A stretch of DNA of 64,000 nucleotides from DASVCN01 sp040905665 (GTDB lineage Bacteria > Deinococcota > Deinococci > Deinococcales > Trueperaceae): contig JBBDRD010000039.1 in NCBI GenBank assembly GCA_040905665.1, forward strand, positions 1 to 64,000. Direction: 5' to 3'. Position 1 is the stretch's first letter. Every line of letters begins with the position of its first letter. Shown piece by piece: positions 1 to 13,393 of this stretch. The notes under the pieces are model-generated. The model saw only the letters and a list, made by a program, of their open reading frames with translations. It was not told where the DNA came from and made no database searches. A program made the position numbers and the translations under genes.

Positions 1-23
1 CGAGCGGCCGAAGTGGCCGCTCG
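1..23. terminator. GC-rich hairpin at the window edge, possible terminator
   Basis: CGAGCGGCC and GGCCGCTCG form a perfect 9-bp stem around a 5-base loop. It lies just downstream of the minus-strand toxin gene, so it may end the toxin-antitoxin transcript, but any U-tract would be outside the window. Confidence 0.45.
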
Positions 24-30
24 ATTCTCG

Positions 31-74
31 TTTATCACCGGTATGCGTCTTTTTTATCACCGGTGTGCGTCTTT
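31..74. repeat. Two-copy 22-bp tandem repeat covering the toxin stop codon
   Basis: Units 31-52 and 53-74 (TTTATCACCGG, A or G-varying middle, TGCGTCTTT) differ at one base. The right unit contains the last codons and TGA stop of the RelE-like gene; the left unit repeats them after the stop. It looks like a recent local duplication. Confidence 0.8.
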
Positions 75-314
75 GCGATGGCTCACCTTGATGAGTGTTA
101 CCACCAGTTCCCCGTCGTTGATTTCGTAGAGGATCCGATACACGCCTTGACGAACGCGGTACCTCTCCTGATTGGCGAGCTTCTCACTTCCGCATGGCCT
201 CGGCTCGTCGGCCAAGCCCGCGATTCGCACGAGGATTTTGTCTGCCGGTTCTCTGGGAATGCGTTGGAAGTCCTTCACGACGGATTTCTTGAAGACCAAA
301 CTATATCTTGCCAA
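57..314 (-). CDS. RelE/ParE-family toxin, probable mRNA interferase
   Basis: This 85-residue basic protein fits the RelE/StbE toxin family, which usually cleaves mRNA at the ribosome and is neutralised by a cognate antitoxin. Visible family features are the opening YSLVFKKSVVKDFQRIP, the central GSEKLANQERYRVRQGVYRILYEI segment split here as GSEKLANQERYRVRQG and YRILYEI, and the C-terminal VTLIKVSHRKDAHR ending in the usual basic, histidine-containing tail. The length is normal and no residue is obviously missing. It begins 14 bases inside the upstream antitoxin gene, so the two are translationally coupled. A RelE fold without RNase activity (ParE-like gyrase toxin) cannot be excluded from sequence alone, though the HRKDAHR end favours RelE. 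Confidence 0.85.
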   Translation of the reverse strand: MARYSLVFKKSVVKDFQRIPREPADKILVRIAGLADEPRPCGSEKLANQERYRVRQGVYRILYEINDGELVVTLIKVSHRKDAHR

Positions 315-534
315 AAGACTTCAGTTCATCGAGGAACTGTTGGTAGCTCAGGTTTGGCTCGGCCGCGCGTTGCACGAATGCGGCCAGATCCTCCTGATCC
401 TCCAAAAGAGCCTGGGAAACCGCCTCGTTGACGATTTCAGACAGCGAGCGGTCGGCTGAAGCCGCCTTTAGACGTAACGCCCTGTGAAGGTCGGGGTCGA
501 AATAGATCGTGGCGCGCTTTGCAGCCTTGGACAT
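301..534 (-). CDS. Ribbon-helix-helix (CopG-like) antitoxin
   Basis: The 77-residue product begins with a short strand-helix-helix unit (RATIYFDPDLHRALRLKA, then ADRSLSEIVNEAVSQAL), which is typical of CopG/RHH DNA-binding antitoxins. The acidic C-terminal half (LLEDQEDLAAFV and DELKSF) would wrap and inhibit the toxin. It is the first gene of a two-gene operon and overlaps the RelE-like gene, the classical order for autoregulated type II modules. A strong promoter lies directly upstream and contains a perfect CTTGACGTCAAG palindrome that the RHH domain could bind. Pairing with the toxin and autoregulation are inferred from family knowledge and context. Confidence 0.85.
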   Translation of the reverse strand: MSKAAKRATIYFDPDLHRALRLKAASADRSLSEIVNEAVSQALLEDQEDLAAFVQRAAEPNLSYQQFLDELKSFGKI

Positions 535-928
535 TATGATTCATTTTAACGTTCAAGCGGCTTGACGTCAAGACGTCACTTGCCCGGACGGAGACGGACG
601 CCGGGCGCCGCCGGCTTCCACCCACGACCGTTTCGGGTAGTGGCCACCCTACCCCCCTTTTCCCGCATGAGCGCCCCTGACACATTCCTGCGCGATCGAT
701 CGGGACGATTGTCCCCCTTGCCGCTGCTAGTCCTTGTGATACATTAGTTGCGTTCTAGAGGCGGCGGACCCGGTCGTCATGTGGAAAATCAGCTGTCCCT
801 CACTTGGCATCGAGGAGGTCTCTCTGTTCGCTCTACCTGTTTCTTCACGCCGTGGCGGCGGAATGATCCTGGCCCGCCGGGAGTCGCGAAGGCGCCGTTT
901 TTCCAGCCGCCGGGATCGGGTCATATAG
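535..928 (+). promoter_or_regulatory. Non-coding gap with probable act operon promoter and long leader
   Basis: No convincing gene is seen in this gap. A candidate promoter for the downstream operon is TTGCCG (718-723) and TACATT (740-745), spaced 16 bases, which would leave a leader of about 175 bases before actA. A small hairpin (GGGTAG 635-640, CTACCC 649-654) followed by C4T4 lies upstream and may be a weak terminator. The leader is GC-rich; no known riboswitch was recognised. Confidence 0.4.
543..571 (-). promoter_or_regulatory. Sigma70-type promoter and operator of the toxin-antitoxin operon
   Basis: On the minus strand TTGACG (566-571) and TAAAAT (543-548) are 17 bases apart. The -10 ends 8 bases before the antitoxin ATG, so the mRNA is nearly leaderless. 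The perfect 12-bp palindrome CTTGACGTCAAG (561-572) covers the -35 box, as expected of an autorepressor site. Confidence 0.75.
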
Positions 929-1578
929 ATGCCCCAGCTTTTCCCTCCAAACGCGAACTCTTTCTTACGGTGGACCGTCATCGCCGGCGGCATCTTCGCG
1001 GTGTTGCTGATCACCGCCCTAACAGTGTTCGCCAGAACCAGCAATAACCAAGTGGGCGTGCCGATTCCTCAGCCTGTCGACTTCTCGCACAGTCTGCACA
1101 CCGGAAGCTTGGGACTCGACTGCCGCTACTGCCACTCCACCGTCGAAACAAGCAGCTTCGCAACGATACCGAGCACCGAGACCTGCATGACCTGCCATTC
1201 TCAGGTTCGCGTGGGAGCGCCGCAATTGGCGGCGGTGCAGGAGAGCTGGGACAGTGGCTTGCCTATCGGATGGAACCGAGTACACGACATGCCCGAGTTC
1301 GTCTATTTTGATCACAGTATCCACGTGGACAAGGGTGTGGGCTGCAGCAGCTGTCATGGCCAGGTGGACCAGATGGCAGGAATGTGGAAGAACGAGCCCA
1401 TGACGATGGGTTGGTGCCTGGAGTGCCACAAGTCACCGGAACAATTCCTGCGGCCGCGCAGCGAGGTGCTCAACATGGCTTATGAACGCCCTGAAAACCA
1501 GATCGAGCTCGGCCACGAGCTAGTCGAGACTTACCACATCAACACCGAGAAGCTACCCATGTGTTCCACCTGCCACAG

Positions 1579-1582
<4 letters not shown>
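929..1582 (+). CDS. actA: Alternative complex III pentahaem cytochrome c, ActA
   Basis: ActA carries electrons within alternative complex III, the quinol:cytochrome c (or quinol:oxidase) oxidoreductase that replaces the bc1 complex in several phyla. The 217-residue protein has an N-terminal membrane anchor (about residues 15-35) and five CxxCH haem-c sites at residues 65-69, 86-90, 139-143, 163-167 and 212-216, the expected number for ActA. Isolated histidines (for example HSLH near 54-57 and HSIH near 129-132) can be sixth ligands. It is first in a seven-gene operon, and its stop overlaps the ATG of actB (ATGA), so translation is coupled. No strong Shine-Dalgarno sequence is seen before its ATG. 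The identification rests on haem count plus the full act gene order. Confidence 0.93.
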
Positions 1583-4565
<2,983 letters not shown>

Positions 4566-4566
<1 letters not shown>

Positions 4567-6002
4567 TGACCGTTCGGAAGGGCAATAGACGCGTCCTGGA
4601 AACGAACCGCGTGATCGGTCGCGGACAGAGCTACGGGGGCGTTGACGACGTGGTCGACGCACCGGTTCTGGATCACCCGCGGGCAACGCCGGCCTGGTGG
4701 TACGTCGGCATGATGGTGGCACTGGCCCTCCTGGGCATCTATTTGGCAACTGTCGTCTACCTGATCACTACCGGTATCGGTATCTTCGGCAACAACATTC
4801 CCGTTGCCTGGGGATTTCCTATTATCAATTTCGTCTGGTGGATTGGTATCGGCCACGCCGGAACACTCATCTCGGCGGCACTGCTGCTGTTCCGCCAGCC
4901 CTGGCGTACCTCGATCAACCGCTTCGCCGAGGCGATGACCATCTTCGCGGTGGTGTGCGCCGGCCTCTACCCCATTCTCCACCTGGGTAGGCCGTGGGTT
5001 TTCTATTGGCTGCTGCCTTACCCCAACACCATGGGACTATGGCCGCAGTTCCGGTCGCCGTTGGACTGGGACCTGTTCGCCATCTCCACCTATGCCAGCG
5101 TGTCGATCCTGTTCTGGTACATCGGCCTGATTCCCGACTTGGCAACACTGCGCGACCGCTCGGGCAACAGAGGACTCAAACTGCTCTACGCGGTCTTGTC
5201 GTTGGGCTGGAACAACTCCACCAAGGCCTGGCAGCGTTACATGCGTGCCTACCTGCTGCTGGCGGCGATCTCCTTTCCGCTGGTGCTCTCGGTACACTCG
5301 ACGATCGCAATGGACTTCGCTTTCGCCCAGGTGCCAGGCTGGAACAACACCGTCATGCCGCCCTACTTCGTGGCCGGCGCCGTGTTCGCCGGCTTCGCCA
5401 TGGTCCTCATCCTGGCGATACCTCTTCGTAAGGCATTTGGTCTCGAGAAGCTGATCACGATGCGGCATCTGGACAACTCGGCGAAGCTGATGTTGGCGAC
5501 GGGGTTGATCGTCGTCTACGGATACGTGATCGAGCTGTTCATTGCTTGGTACTCAGGAGTCGAGTTCGAACGCTTCATGGCGCTAAACCGGGTCTTGAGT
5601 GCAGACCATGGCGTGTACTTTTGGCTGCTTATCGCCTGCAACTTCGTTGCAATTCAACCACTCTGGCTGCTTCGGGTCCGGCAGAGTCCGGTCGCGCTGT
5701 TCATAATCTCCGTGATCGTTTCGATCGGCATGTGGCTCGAGCGCTTCGTAATCATCTCGGTCACCCTCACCAAGGACTTCCTGCTGTCGTCATGGGGTGA
5801 TTACGACGCAACGGTCTTCGACTGGACGCTCTACATCGGGTCGTTCGGTCTGTTCGCCACGCTGTTCTTCCTCTTCATCAGGCTGCTCCCTTCGATCGCC
5901 ACGACCGAGATGAAGGAGCTGGTGCATCACGACGCGCACCACGGTAGCGACTACTACGAAACGATACGGGCCAAGGAAACGGGTTTGGAGGTCGAAGGAT
6001 GA
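4566..6002 (+). CDS. actC: Alternative complex III NrfD-type membrane subunit, ActC
   Basis: ActC is a multi-helix NrfD/PsrC-family protein that holds the quinol-binding site in the membrane. The 478-residue product has a hydrophilic N-terminus of about 50 residues (with VDAPVLDHP, a family feature), then roughly ten hydrophobic helices starting at WWYVGMMVALALLGIYLATV. The helices carry conserved-looking patches such as WWIGIGHAGTLISA and AMTIFAVVCAGLYPILHLGRP, split here to keep them short. Its ATG at 4566 overlaps the actB stop (TGATG). A much longer open frame upstream in the same phase is antisense-like noise inside actB and was not used. It ends with a histidine-rich tail (HHDAHHGSDYY) and overlaps actD by four bases. 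Confidence 0.93.
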
Positions 6003-6562
6003 GTGACGCAGCCGCCACCGCCCACGTCCACAGCCGCGGCATCTACGGTCTGGTCGCCGAGTTCGATAGCGCCGAGGAGATCATGGTGGCCGCCGACGCT
6101 ACCCGCTCCGCCGGCTACACCCACACCGATGCCTACACCCCCTTCGCCGTGGAGGGCTTGGACGAGAAGCTGGGCATGAGACCGACGCGCCTGGGTTGGA
6201 TAATGCTCTTGGCCGGAGCGGTTGGTGGTTTCCTGGGCTTCTTCATGCAGTGGTACGCGAATGTCGTTCATTACCCGCTCAACATTGGCGGCCGCCCGTT
6301 CAACTCCTGGCCGAACTTCATCGTCATCACCTTCGAGGTAACCGTGCTCGTCGCCGCCTTCACGGTGGGCTTGGTAATGCTCATACGCAACGGCCTTCCC
6401 AGGCCATATCACCCAATCTTCAATACCCCGAACTTCGAGAACGCAACTCGTGACAAGTTCTTCCTCTGCATTGAGGGCCGCGACCCCAACTTCGATCTTC
6501 TCGCCACCCGCCAGTTTCTCGAACGCCTTTCGCCAACACGCATTTCCGAAGTGGAGCAATAA
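5999..6562 (+). CDS. actD: Alternative complex III subunit ActD (DUF3341)
   Basis: ActD is a small membrane subunit of alternative complex III, belonging to DUF3341. The 187-residue protein starts with a soluble ferredoxin-like part (GLVAEFDSAEEIMVAADATR, then GYTHTDAYTPFAVEGLDEKLG), which is characteristic of the family. Two transmembrane helices follow, around residues 62-82 (GWIMLLAGAVGGFLGFFMQW) and 105-130. The family motif with NIGGRPFNSWPNFI sits between the helices. The start ATG overlaps the actC stop as ATGA. The C-terminal part (DKFFLCIEGRDPNFD) is also typical. Its exact role in the complex is structural according to work on homologues. Confidence 0.92.
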   Translation: MSDAAATAHVHSRGIYGLVAEFDSAEEIMVAADATRSAGYTHTDAYTPFAVEGLDEKLGMRPTRLGWIMLLAGAVGGFLGFFMQWYANVVHYPLNIGGRPFNSWPNFIVITFEVTVLVAAFTVGLVMLIRNGLPRPYHPIFNTPNFENATRDKFFLCIEGRDPNFDLLATRQFLERLSPTRISEVEQ

Positions 6563-6563
6563 G

Positions 6564-7163
6564 TTGCGGCGTCTCAGCCCGTTACGACTACCCGGCATCC
6601 TGGCGCTATTGGTGCTTCTCCTGTTGATTACCGCTTGCGGCCGCAACATGGTCGAACAGCCAAAGTTCCGCAACTATGAGGCCAACCCGTTTTTCGAGAA
6701 CAACACCACCGCCCAGGTCCCCCCGATAGGAACGGTGTCTCGGGAACGCGGCGCCGTGGACCCGGCCTTCTACACCGGTCAGGGTGAGGACGGGCTGCTT
6801 ACCGAGCTGCCCATCGAAACCACTCCAGCACTTCTCCAACGGGGCATGGAGCGGTACAACATCTACTGCGCCCCCTGTCATAACTACAATGGTGACGGGC
6901 GCGGAGTTGTCGTACAGCGCGGGTTTCCAGGCCCTACCTCGCTCCATGAGCAGCGGTTGCGTGACCAGTCGGTGGGCTACTTCTTTAACGCCATGACCAA
7001 CGGGTTCGGGCGCATGTACCCCTACTCATCTCGTATTCCTCCAGAGGATCGCTGGGCTATAGCCGGCTACATTCGGGCGTTACAGCTTAGCCGCTTCGCG
7101 ACTGCCGAGGATCTGCCGGCCGAAGCCCAACTCGAACGCGGCACGCAAGGGGAGGTCCGCTAA
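6564..7163 (+). CDS. actE: Alternative complex III monohaem lipoprotein cytochrome c, ActE
   Basis: ActE is the monohaem cytochrome c subunit. Starting from TTG at 6564, two bases after the actD stop and with GGAG seven bases upstream, the product has 199 residues and an excellent lipoprotein signal: MRRLSPLRLPG, a leucine-rich core, and the lipobox ITACG with Cys25. An earlier GTG at 6450 in the same frame would put 38 extra residues before the signal and lies inside actD, so I rejected it. The haem site CAPCHNYNGDG starts at residue 102, and MERYNIYC and GFGRMYPYSSRI match the family, the latter containing a possible methionine ligand. The stop overlaps the actF start (TAATG). Confidence 0.92.
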   Translation: MRRLSPLRLPGILALLVLLLLITACGRNMVEQPKFRNYEANPFFENNTTAQVPPIGTVSRERGAVDPAFYTGQGEDGLLTELPIETTPALLQRGMERYNIYCAPCHNYNGDGRGVVVQRGFPGPTSLHEQRLRDQSVGYFFNAMTNGFGRMYPYSSRIPPEDRWAIAGYIRALQLSRFATAEDLPAEAQLERGTQGEVR

Positions 7164-8413
7164 TGGCTGCTTCGGCTTCCGACCGTAGCTCCTCGCTTCC
7201 CAGTCTCGGACAGCTCCAGGGGATTTCTCTGGTAGTGGGCGCCATCGCCGTGGCGGCGGCGCTGCTCTTGGCGCTGTTGATGGGTTCCGAGGGCTTCTTT
7301 CAGTCCTACCTCCTCGCCTTCCTGTTCTGGCTCGGCCTCTCCCTGGGTTGCCTGGTAATGCTCTTCGTCCAGCACTTGGCCGGCGGTTCGTGGGGCGCCC
7401 TCATCCGCCGCCCGCTGGAGGCAGCGGTGGCCGTTTTGCCCGTGCTGGCGATCCTGTTCATACCTCTCTTGTTCGGCCTCGGCTCGCTCTACGAGTGGAC
7501 CCACGCCGAGTACATCGAGACGCATCCGTTGGTGGGGGCCAAGAGCAGTTACCTGAACGTACCGTTCTTCATCGTCCGGGCAGTCCTCTACTTCGCCATC
7601 TGGATTGGTGGAGCGCTGTACTTCCTGCGCATGTCGAATCGGCAGGATCGTGAGCTGAACAACAGCGGGTCGATCGCCTACCGAATGAAGTCGCTGAGTG
7701 CGGCGTGGATCATTATCTATGTAATGACGATGACTTTCGCCGGGATCGACTGGGGAATGTCTCTCACGCCTACCTGGTTCAGCGGTATCTACTCCGTCAT
7801 CCTGATGATCGGCCAGGCGATCAACGCCACCGCGTTCATCATCGTGGTCTTGATCCTGCTGGCTAGAGCGGTTCCGGCCGTGAATGAGTTGCTCACGGCG
7901 AAGCGACTCCAGGATCTCGGTAACTTCCTCATGGCTTTCATCATGTTCTGGGCGTACGTGAGCTTCTCCCAGCTCATCATCCTCTGGTCGAACAACACGG
8001 TCGAAACCAGCCCCTGGTACGTGGTGCGATTGAACACTGATTGGGCGTATCTAAGCGCCTTCCTGTTAGTCTTCGGCTTTTTCGCTCCTTTCGCAATCCT
8101 CTTCTCCCGTTGGGTGAAGCGCAAACGGGCAGCGCTGATGACGGTAGCCATCTGGGCGATAATCGTTCGGTTGGTGGATCTTTTCTGGATCATCGTGCCT
8201 TCCTTTGATCGTAGCGGCTCGCAACTATTGCTGCTCGACGTATTGCTGGTCGTCGGCCTAGGCGGACTATGGCTGGCGGCATTCACCCGCTCACTCGCGT
8301 CGCGGCCCATCTTGCCGCTGCACGATCCCCGGCTGACGCCCGATTCGCACGCACTCCACACGGTTCCCTCCCTGCACGGTAAGCCGCTGCCGAAGGGGAC
8401 AGATCATGCCTGA
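7163..8413 (+). CDS. actF: Alternative complex III NrfD-like membrane subunit, ActF
   Basis: ActF is the second large polytopic subunit of alternative complex III and resembles ActC/NrfD. The 416-residue protein has about ten hydrophobic segments, beginning at GISLVVGAIAVAAALLLALL and continuing with CLVMLFVQHLAGGSWG, a segment seen in ActF homologues. Other family-like stretches are AGIDWGMSLTPTWFSGIYSV and YLSAFLLVFGFFAPFAILFS. It starts with an ATG overlapping the actE stop and overlaps the following cytochrome gene by eight bases, continuing the translationally coupled chain. The assignment is firm from order, topology and motifs. Confidence 0.92.
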   Translation: MAASASDRSSSLPSLGQLQGISLVVGAIAVAAALLLALLMGSEGFFQSYLLAFLFWLGLSLGCLVMLFVQHLAGGSWGALIRRPLEAAVAVLPVLAILFIPLLFGLGSLYEWTHAEYIETHPLVGAKSSYLNVPFFIVRAVLYFAIWIGGALYFLRMSNRQDRELNNSGSIAYRMKSLSAAWIIIYVMTMTFAGIDWGMSLTPTWFSGIYSVILMIGQAINATAFIIVVLILLARAVPAVNELLTAKRLQDLGNFLMAFIMFWAYVSFSQLIILWSNNTVETSPWYVVRLNTDWAYLSAFLLVFGFFAPFAILFSRWVKRKRAALMTVAIWAIIVRLVDLFWIIVPSFDRSGSQLLLLDVLLVVGLGGLWLAAFTRSLASRPILPLHDPRLTPDSHALHTVPSLHGKPLPKGTDHA

Positions 8414-9158
8414 GCCCACCCGTCAGTACCTCTTCACCGATCGCCAGATCAAGGGCTTCTTCGCGGCGGTTACGGTAGGGATGGTCCTAGCGCTCATCGC
8501 CCTGCTGCTGCTCATAAGCGCACTGCCGAACGGCACCTTCGCGGCGGCGGACACGCGCCAATTCGATGAAACATTGGAGCGTACCTCGAGGGAGTTGAGT
8601 GGTTATCGTGAACTGGCGGACGGAACCGTCCAGATAGACATCCACCGCGCCATCGAGCTGGTAGCGGAACGAGGCGTGGAAAATCCATTCGGCGAGGCCG
8701 TCGCACAGCCACAGGACGAGGGACCTCCGGTTGCCGATCCTCCCGAGGATCAGCCGGTCGTTGGGGGACTTCCCGACGGCGCTCAGGTCTATGGATCTTG
8801 CTCCGGTTGCCATCAGGCGAGCGGGGAGGGTGTCCCCGGCGTCTTCCCTCCCCTTGCCGGTCACGTCGCCGATCTCTACGCCGCCGACCCCGATTACCTG
8901 GCTCAGGTCGTCCTGTTTGGGCTGCAGGGACCAATCACCGTACAGGGCGCACAGTACAACGGCCTCATGCCCGACTGGCAGAGCCTCTCGGACGGCCAGA
9001 TCGCGGCTGTGCTCAACTTCGTCCTCTCCTCATGGACTAACGAGGAGGAGCTGCCGGACGACGAGCCTTACAACGCCGAATACATCGCCGAACAGCGGGA
9101 GTTGGACCTGAGCCCGCAGGAAGTACACGCCCGGCGCTCGGAACTCGATCTGCCTTAA
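8406..9158 (+). CDS. Membrane-anchored monohaem cytochrome c at the end of the act operon
   Basis: This 250-residue protein has a single N-terminal anchor (about residues 18-42) and a periplasmic class I cytochrome domain with CSGCH at residues 132-136 and a probable Met188 ligand in NGLMPDW. Between them is an acidic, proline-rich linker of about 80 residues. It is probably the electron acceptor or last subunit of the alternative complex III encoded just upstream, passing electrons on to an oxidase; that role is inferred from the overlap with actF. It does not resemble ActG, the small helical subunit of some complexes. No oxidase genes follow in this window. A strong hairpin lies just after the stop codon. 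Confidence 0.85.
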   Translation: MPEPTRQYLFTDRQIKGFFAAVTVGMVLALIALLLLISALPNGTFAAADTRQFDETLERTSRELSGYRELADGTVQIDIHRAIELVAERGVENPFGEAVAQPQDEGPPVADPPEDQPVVGGLPDGAQVYGSCSGCHQASGEGVPGVFPPLAGHVADLYAADPDYLAQVVLFGLQGPITVQGAQYNGLMPDWQSLSDGQIAAVLNFVLSSWTNEEELPDDEPYNAEYIAEQRELDLSPQEVHARRSELDLP

Positions 9159-9176
9159 CCAATTGGTGTGAACGCG

Positions 9177-9207
9177 AGTGGGGCGAGTCGCTTTGACTCG
9201 CCCCACT
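9177..9207. terminator. Strong hairpin between act operon and convergent gene
   Basis: AGTGGGGCGAGTC (9177-9189) pairs perfectly with GACTCGCCCCACT (9195-9207), a 13-bp stem with loop GCTTT. There is no U-tract, but its position between two converging genes suggests a bidirectional transcription end. Confidence 0.7.
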
Positions 9208-9286
9208 GTGCTTCACCCCACTTCGTCGGGTCGAACGCTAGAGCCGGGCCGCCTCGCGCCTGAAGCGCGCCTCCCTTTCCCCGCGC

Positions 9287-10678
9287 TCAGTCTCTTACGT
9301 AAACGCGCAGTTCGGTGATTCCTCCCCCGATGTAGGAGCGGCCGTCATGGCCCTCCCACGGCACGAACGAGACAGGCACGCTGCCGTAGTTGACGTCGTC
9401 GTCTGCCAGTCCCAGCCTCAGAGGCTGGCTACGGCCATCGGGCAGAGTTACGGTGGCGGTCATACGATAGCTGCCCAGCGGAATGTCGAAGAGCGACTCG
9501 CTGTGATACTGCCAGTTGCTATCCAGCTTCAGCCGCCCGCCGCCCCCACCGGGGTATCCAGGAACAATGCCCTCTTCGTAAGGGTACTCAAGGTCCTGCT
9601 CCATCATCAGGAACCTGAAGGTTTGCTCCTCACCTTGCGACCCATCGATCAGGGAACCCGTGGGCTCGAGGGTAACGGTCACGGTCGATCCGCCCGGAGC
9701 TATCGGGGTGGTGGGAACGCCGTCGTCATCCATGGTGCAGTAGGCGGTTGCCGGTAGGCCGCAATATGAAAAATCGATGGCGGCGCCGTAGAAATCGCTA
9801 GCGCTGGTTCCCGGCGGCGTGCTGTTGGCAGAGAGCCCCGAAAGCCGCCACTGAAAGTCGAGGTTCCCGCCGATCAAAGAGTCGACCTCCGTGCCGGGAT
9901 TACCGCTCACCGGGTGGAGAACGCGCGAGAAGAATCTGCCCGCCATCTCCCGGTCTATCCACGCCTTCGCCTGATAGCGACCGTCGGGCACCCTTACCGA
10001 AAATGTACCGTTGGGCCCGCTCACGGTTTCGAACTCCGTGCGCTGGCCCTGCGTGTAGGTGGTTCCGTAAATCAGTACACCGGCTCCTGCAAGCGGTCTT
10101 CCCTGAGGATCGAAGGTCGTGCCCGAGATGTAGCCGGCCTGTGGCGCAATCTGGGACTGCAGTGAAACCGTGTTGGTCCTGTCGCTCATCGCGCCGGGCG
10201 TGGGCGCCTCGAGGTCGGGCAGGTCGAAGCCGCGCTCGTCCGCCTCGGCTCCGACATCTGCAGCCTTGCTGGCGGCGTTCTTGTCGCCGACAGCGGCAGC
10301 GAGAGGGTTCAACTGCTCCACCCGAAGCACGAGCGTGTAGGCGCCGGTCTCCCCTGGAAACGCCGACGTGACGACAGCCGTGTAAGTGCCGGCAGTTCCG
10401 ATCTCCAAGCTCTCCTTGACCTGTAGCCCTTCCCCTTCGCTGTCGTCTACCTCCAACAGGTTGGTGCCCTCGGGATCGAGGATTATCAGATAGGGATCGA
10501 ATTCGTCCGATGCCAGCTCGACAATAAGCCTAACGCCCGCCCCTGTCACCTCTAGCTCGTGCAGGTCAGCATATTCACCCGAGTCGAGCTGAAGGTCACC
10601 CTCCTGTAACACGCCCTGCTGTGCAAAGGCAGCAGCAAACAAAACGAAGATGAAGCACAGGGGTAGAAATCGGATCAC
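9287..10678 (-). CDS. Secreted protein with PPC and carboxypeptidase-regulatory-like domains
   Basis: The 463-residue product starts with a signal peptide (IRFLPLCFIFVLFAAAFAQ). A PPC-type beta domain follows at roughly residues 25-125, recognisable from LIVELASDEFDPYLIILDPEG and the later GTYTAVVTSAFPGETGAYTL segments. After a linker there is a carboxypeptidase regulatory-like fold with GYISGTTFDPQGRPLAGAGV (about 180-260). The rest (a glycine-rich turn GYPGGGGGRL and repeated beta segments) is not assigned. No catalytic motif was seen, so it is probably a surface or periplasmic binding protein. The GTG start has GGAGG seven bases upstream. It follows gyrB on the same strand after 88 bases and could be cotranscribed. 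Specific function unknown. Confidence 0.75.
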   Translation of the reverse strand: MIRFLPLCFIFVLFAAAFAQQGVLQEGDLQLDSGEYADLHELEVTGAGVRLIVELASDEFDPYLIILDPEGTNLLEVDDSEGEGLQVKESLEIGTAGTYTAVVTSAFPGETGAYTLVLRVEQLNPLAAAVGDKNAASKAADVGAEADERGFDLPDLEAPTPGAMSDRTNTVSLQSQIAPQAGYISGTTFDPQGRPLAGAGVLIYGTTYTQGQRTEFETVSGPNGTFSVRVPDGRYQAKAWIDREMAGRFFSRVLHPVSGNPGTEVDSLIGGNLDFQWRLSGLSANSTPPGTSASDFYGAAIDFSYCGLPATAYCTMDDDGVPTTPIAPGGSTVTVTLEPTGSLIDGSQGEEQTFRFLMMEQDLEYPYEEGIVPGYPGGGGGRLKLDSNWQYHSESLFDIPLGSYRMTATVTLPDGRSQPLRLGLADDDVNYGSVPVSFVPWEGHDGRSYIGGGITELRVYVRD

Positions 10679-10766
10679 TCTTTAGCCTCCGCGGACACGC
10701 GCCGCCGGACAAGTGGTGTGGCCTCGCGCGGGCCCACCTGGTCACGACCCCCCAACGGGAGGATCT

Positions 10767-12731
<1,965 letters not shown>

Positions 12732-12821
12732 TTTTGTCTCCGTTTCGCAAGTTCCAATCAAACTGAATGGAGCCAGTCGCCGCTCACCTGCCCGCTGCGA
12801 CCGAAGCCTCCCAAACACTCA

Positions 12822-12851
12822 ATTGTACCATCTTCGGGGGGCACGCGACAA
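12822..12851 (-). promoter_or_regulatory. Probable gyrB promoter
   Basis: On the minus strand TTGTCG (12846-12851) and TACAAT (12822-12827) are separated by 18 bases. The start of gyrB lies about 90 bases downstream and has its own Shine-Dalgarno sequence, so this transcript has a leader. Confidence 0.6.
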
Positions 12852-12950
12852 ACCACGAGCGACGTGCTAGACGCTGTTTTTCCTGCGCTTGATCGGGCGA
12901 AAAGGCAGGTGAGTGAAGGAGCGCTGGCTATGGTACTCGGACGAGGCGGG

Positions 12951-13204
12951 CTACGTCGTCCCCCAGTCGAGAGTAATGCCAGCTTGTAGCACCACCAGCG
13001 CTTCCATTGCACCTTCGGGCTCGATCCTGGGGCGGATAGGCAGGTTAGTTAGAATCGAATACGCCTCGGCTAGACCATGAGTTGACCAGTATCCGAGACG
13101 GCTCCGTTTAGTGCTTCATCCAATAGGGGAAACGCCTTGGCGTGAGCTTCGTGATCCTGAACGAGCGCTGCCACGATGACATTGGTATCAAACAGCAACT
13201 TCAA
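12951..13204 (-). pseudogene. Frameshifted and truncated PIN-domain (VapC-like) toxin remnant
   Basis: Starting at TTG 13204 the minus strand reads KLLFDTNVIVAALVQDHEAH and continues AKAFPLLDEALNGAVSDTG before a stop at 13070-13072. This is the beginning of a PIN nuclease, with the first acidic residue in FDTNV. One frame over, from about 13090 to the stop at 12951, the sequence reads THGLAEAYSILTNLPIRPRI, then GAMEALVVLQAGITLDWG, which matches the middle of the same fold (the H-x-L-x-E-x-Y segment). A frameshift therefore splits the gene, and the last acidic half is missing. No cognate antitoxin was found upstream. It sits in the 662-base gap between gyrB and proA. Sequencing error could explain one shift but not the missing C-terminus. 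Confidence 0.75.
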
Positions 13205-13231
13205 TCGTTGCTCATATCGCTTTCCAACTGT

Positions 13232-13268
13232 CCATATTGCCAATTCTATAGCAGGGTTGGCAATATGG
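13232..13268. repeat. 12-bp inverted repeat upstream of the PIN remnant
   Basis: CCATATTGCCAA (13232-13243) and TTGGCAATATGG (13257-13268) are perfect inverted copies separated by 13 bases. It lies 28 bases upstream of the VapC-like start and may be a surviving operator of the former toxin-antitoxin locus. Confidence 0.7.
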
Positions 13269-13393
13269 TTGTCATCGGCTCGGCAGTTCCCGCTTCAGCT
13301 CCATAGGTCTAGGATCGCGCCGGCGACGACAAGGAACGCCAACAAGAATCGTGCTTCTGTTCAATTCTAGCCAAGAAGCCGGGAAGTATCCAG

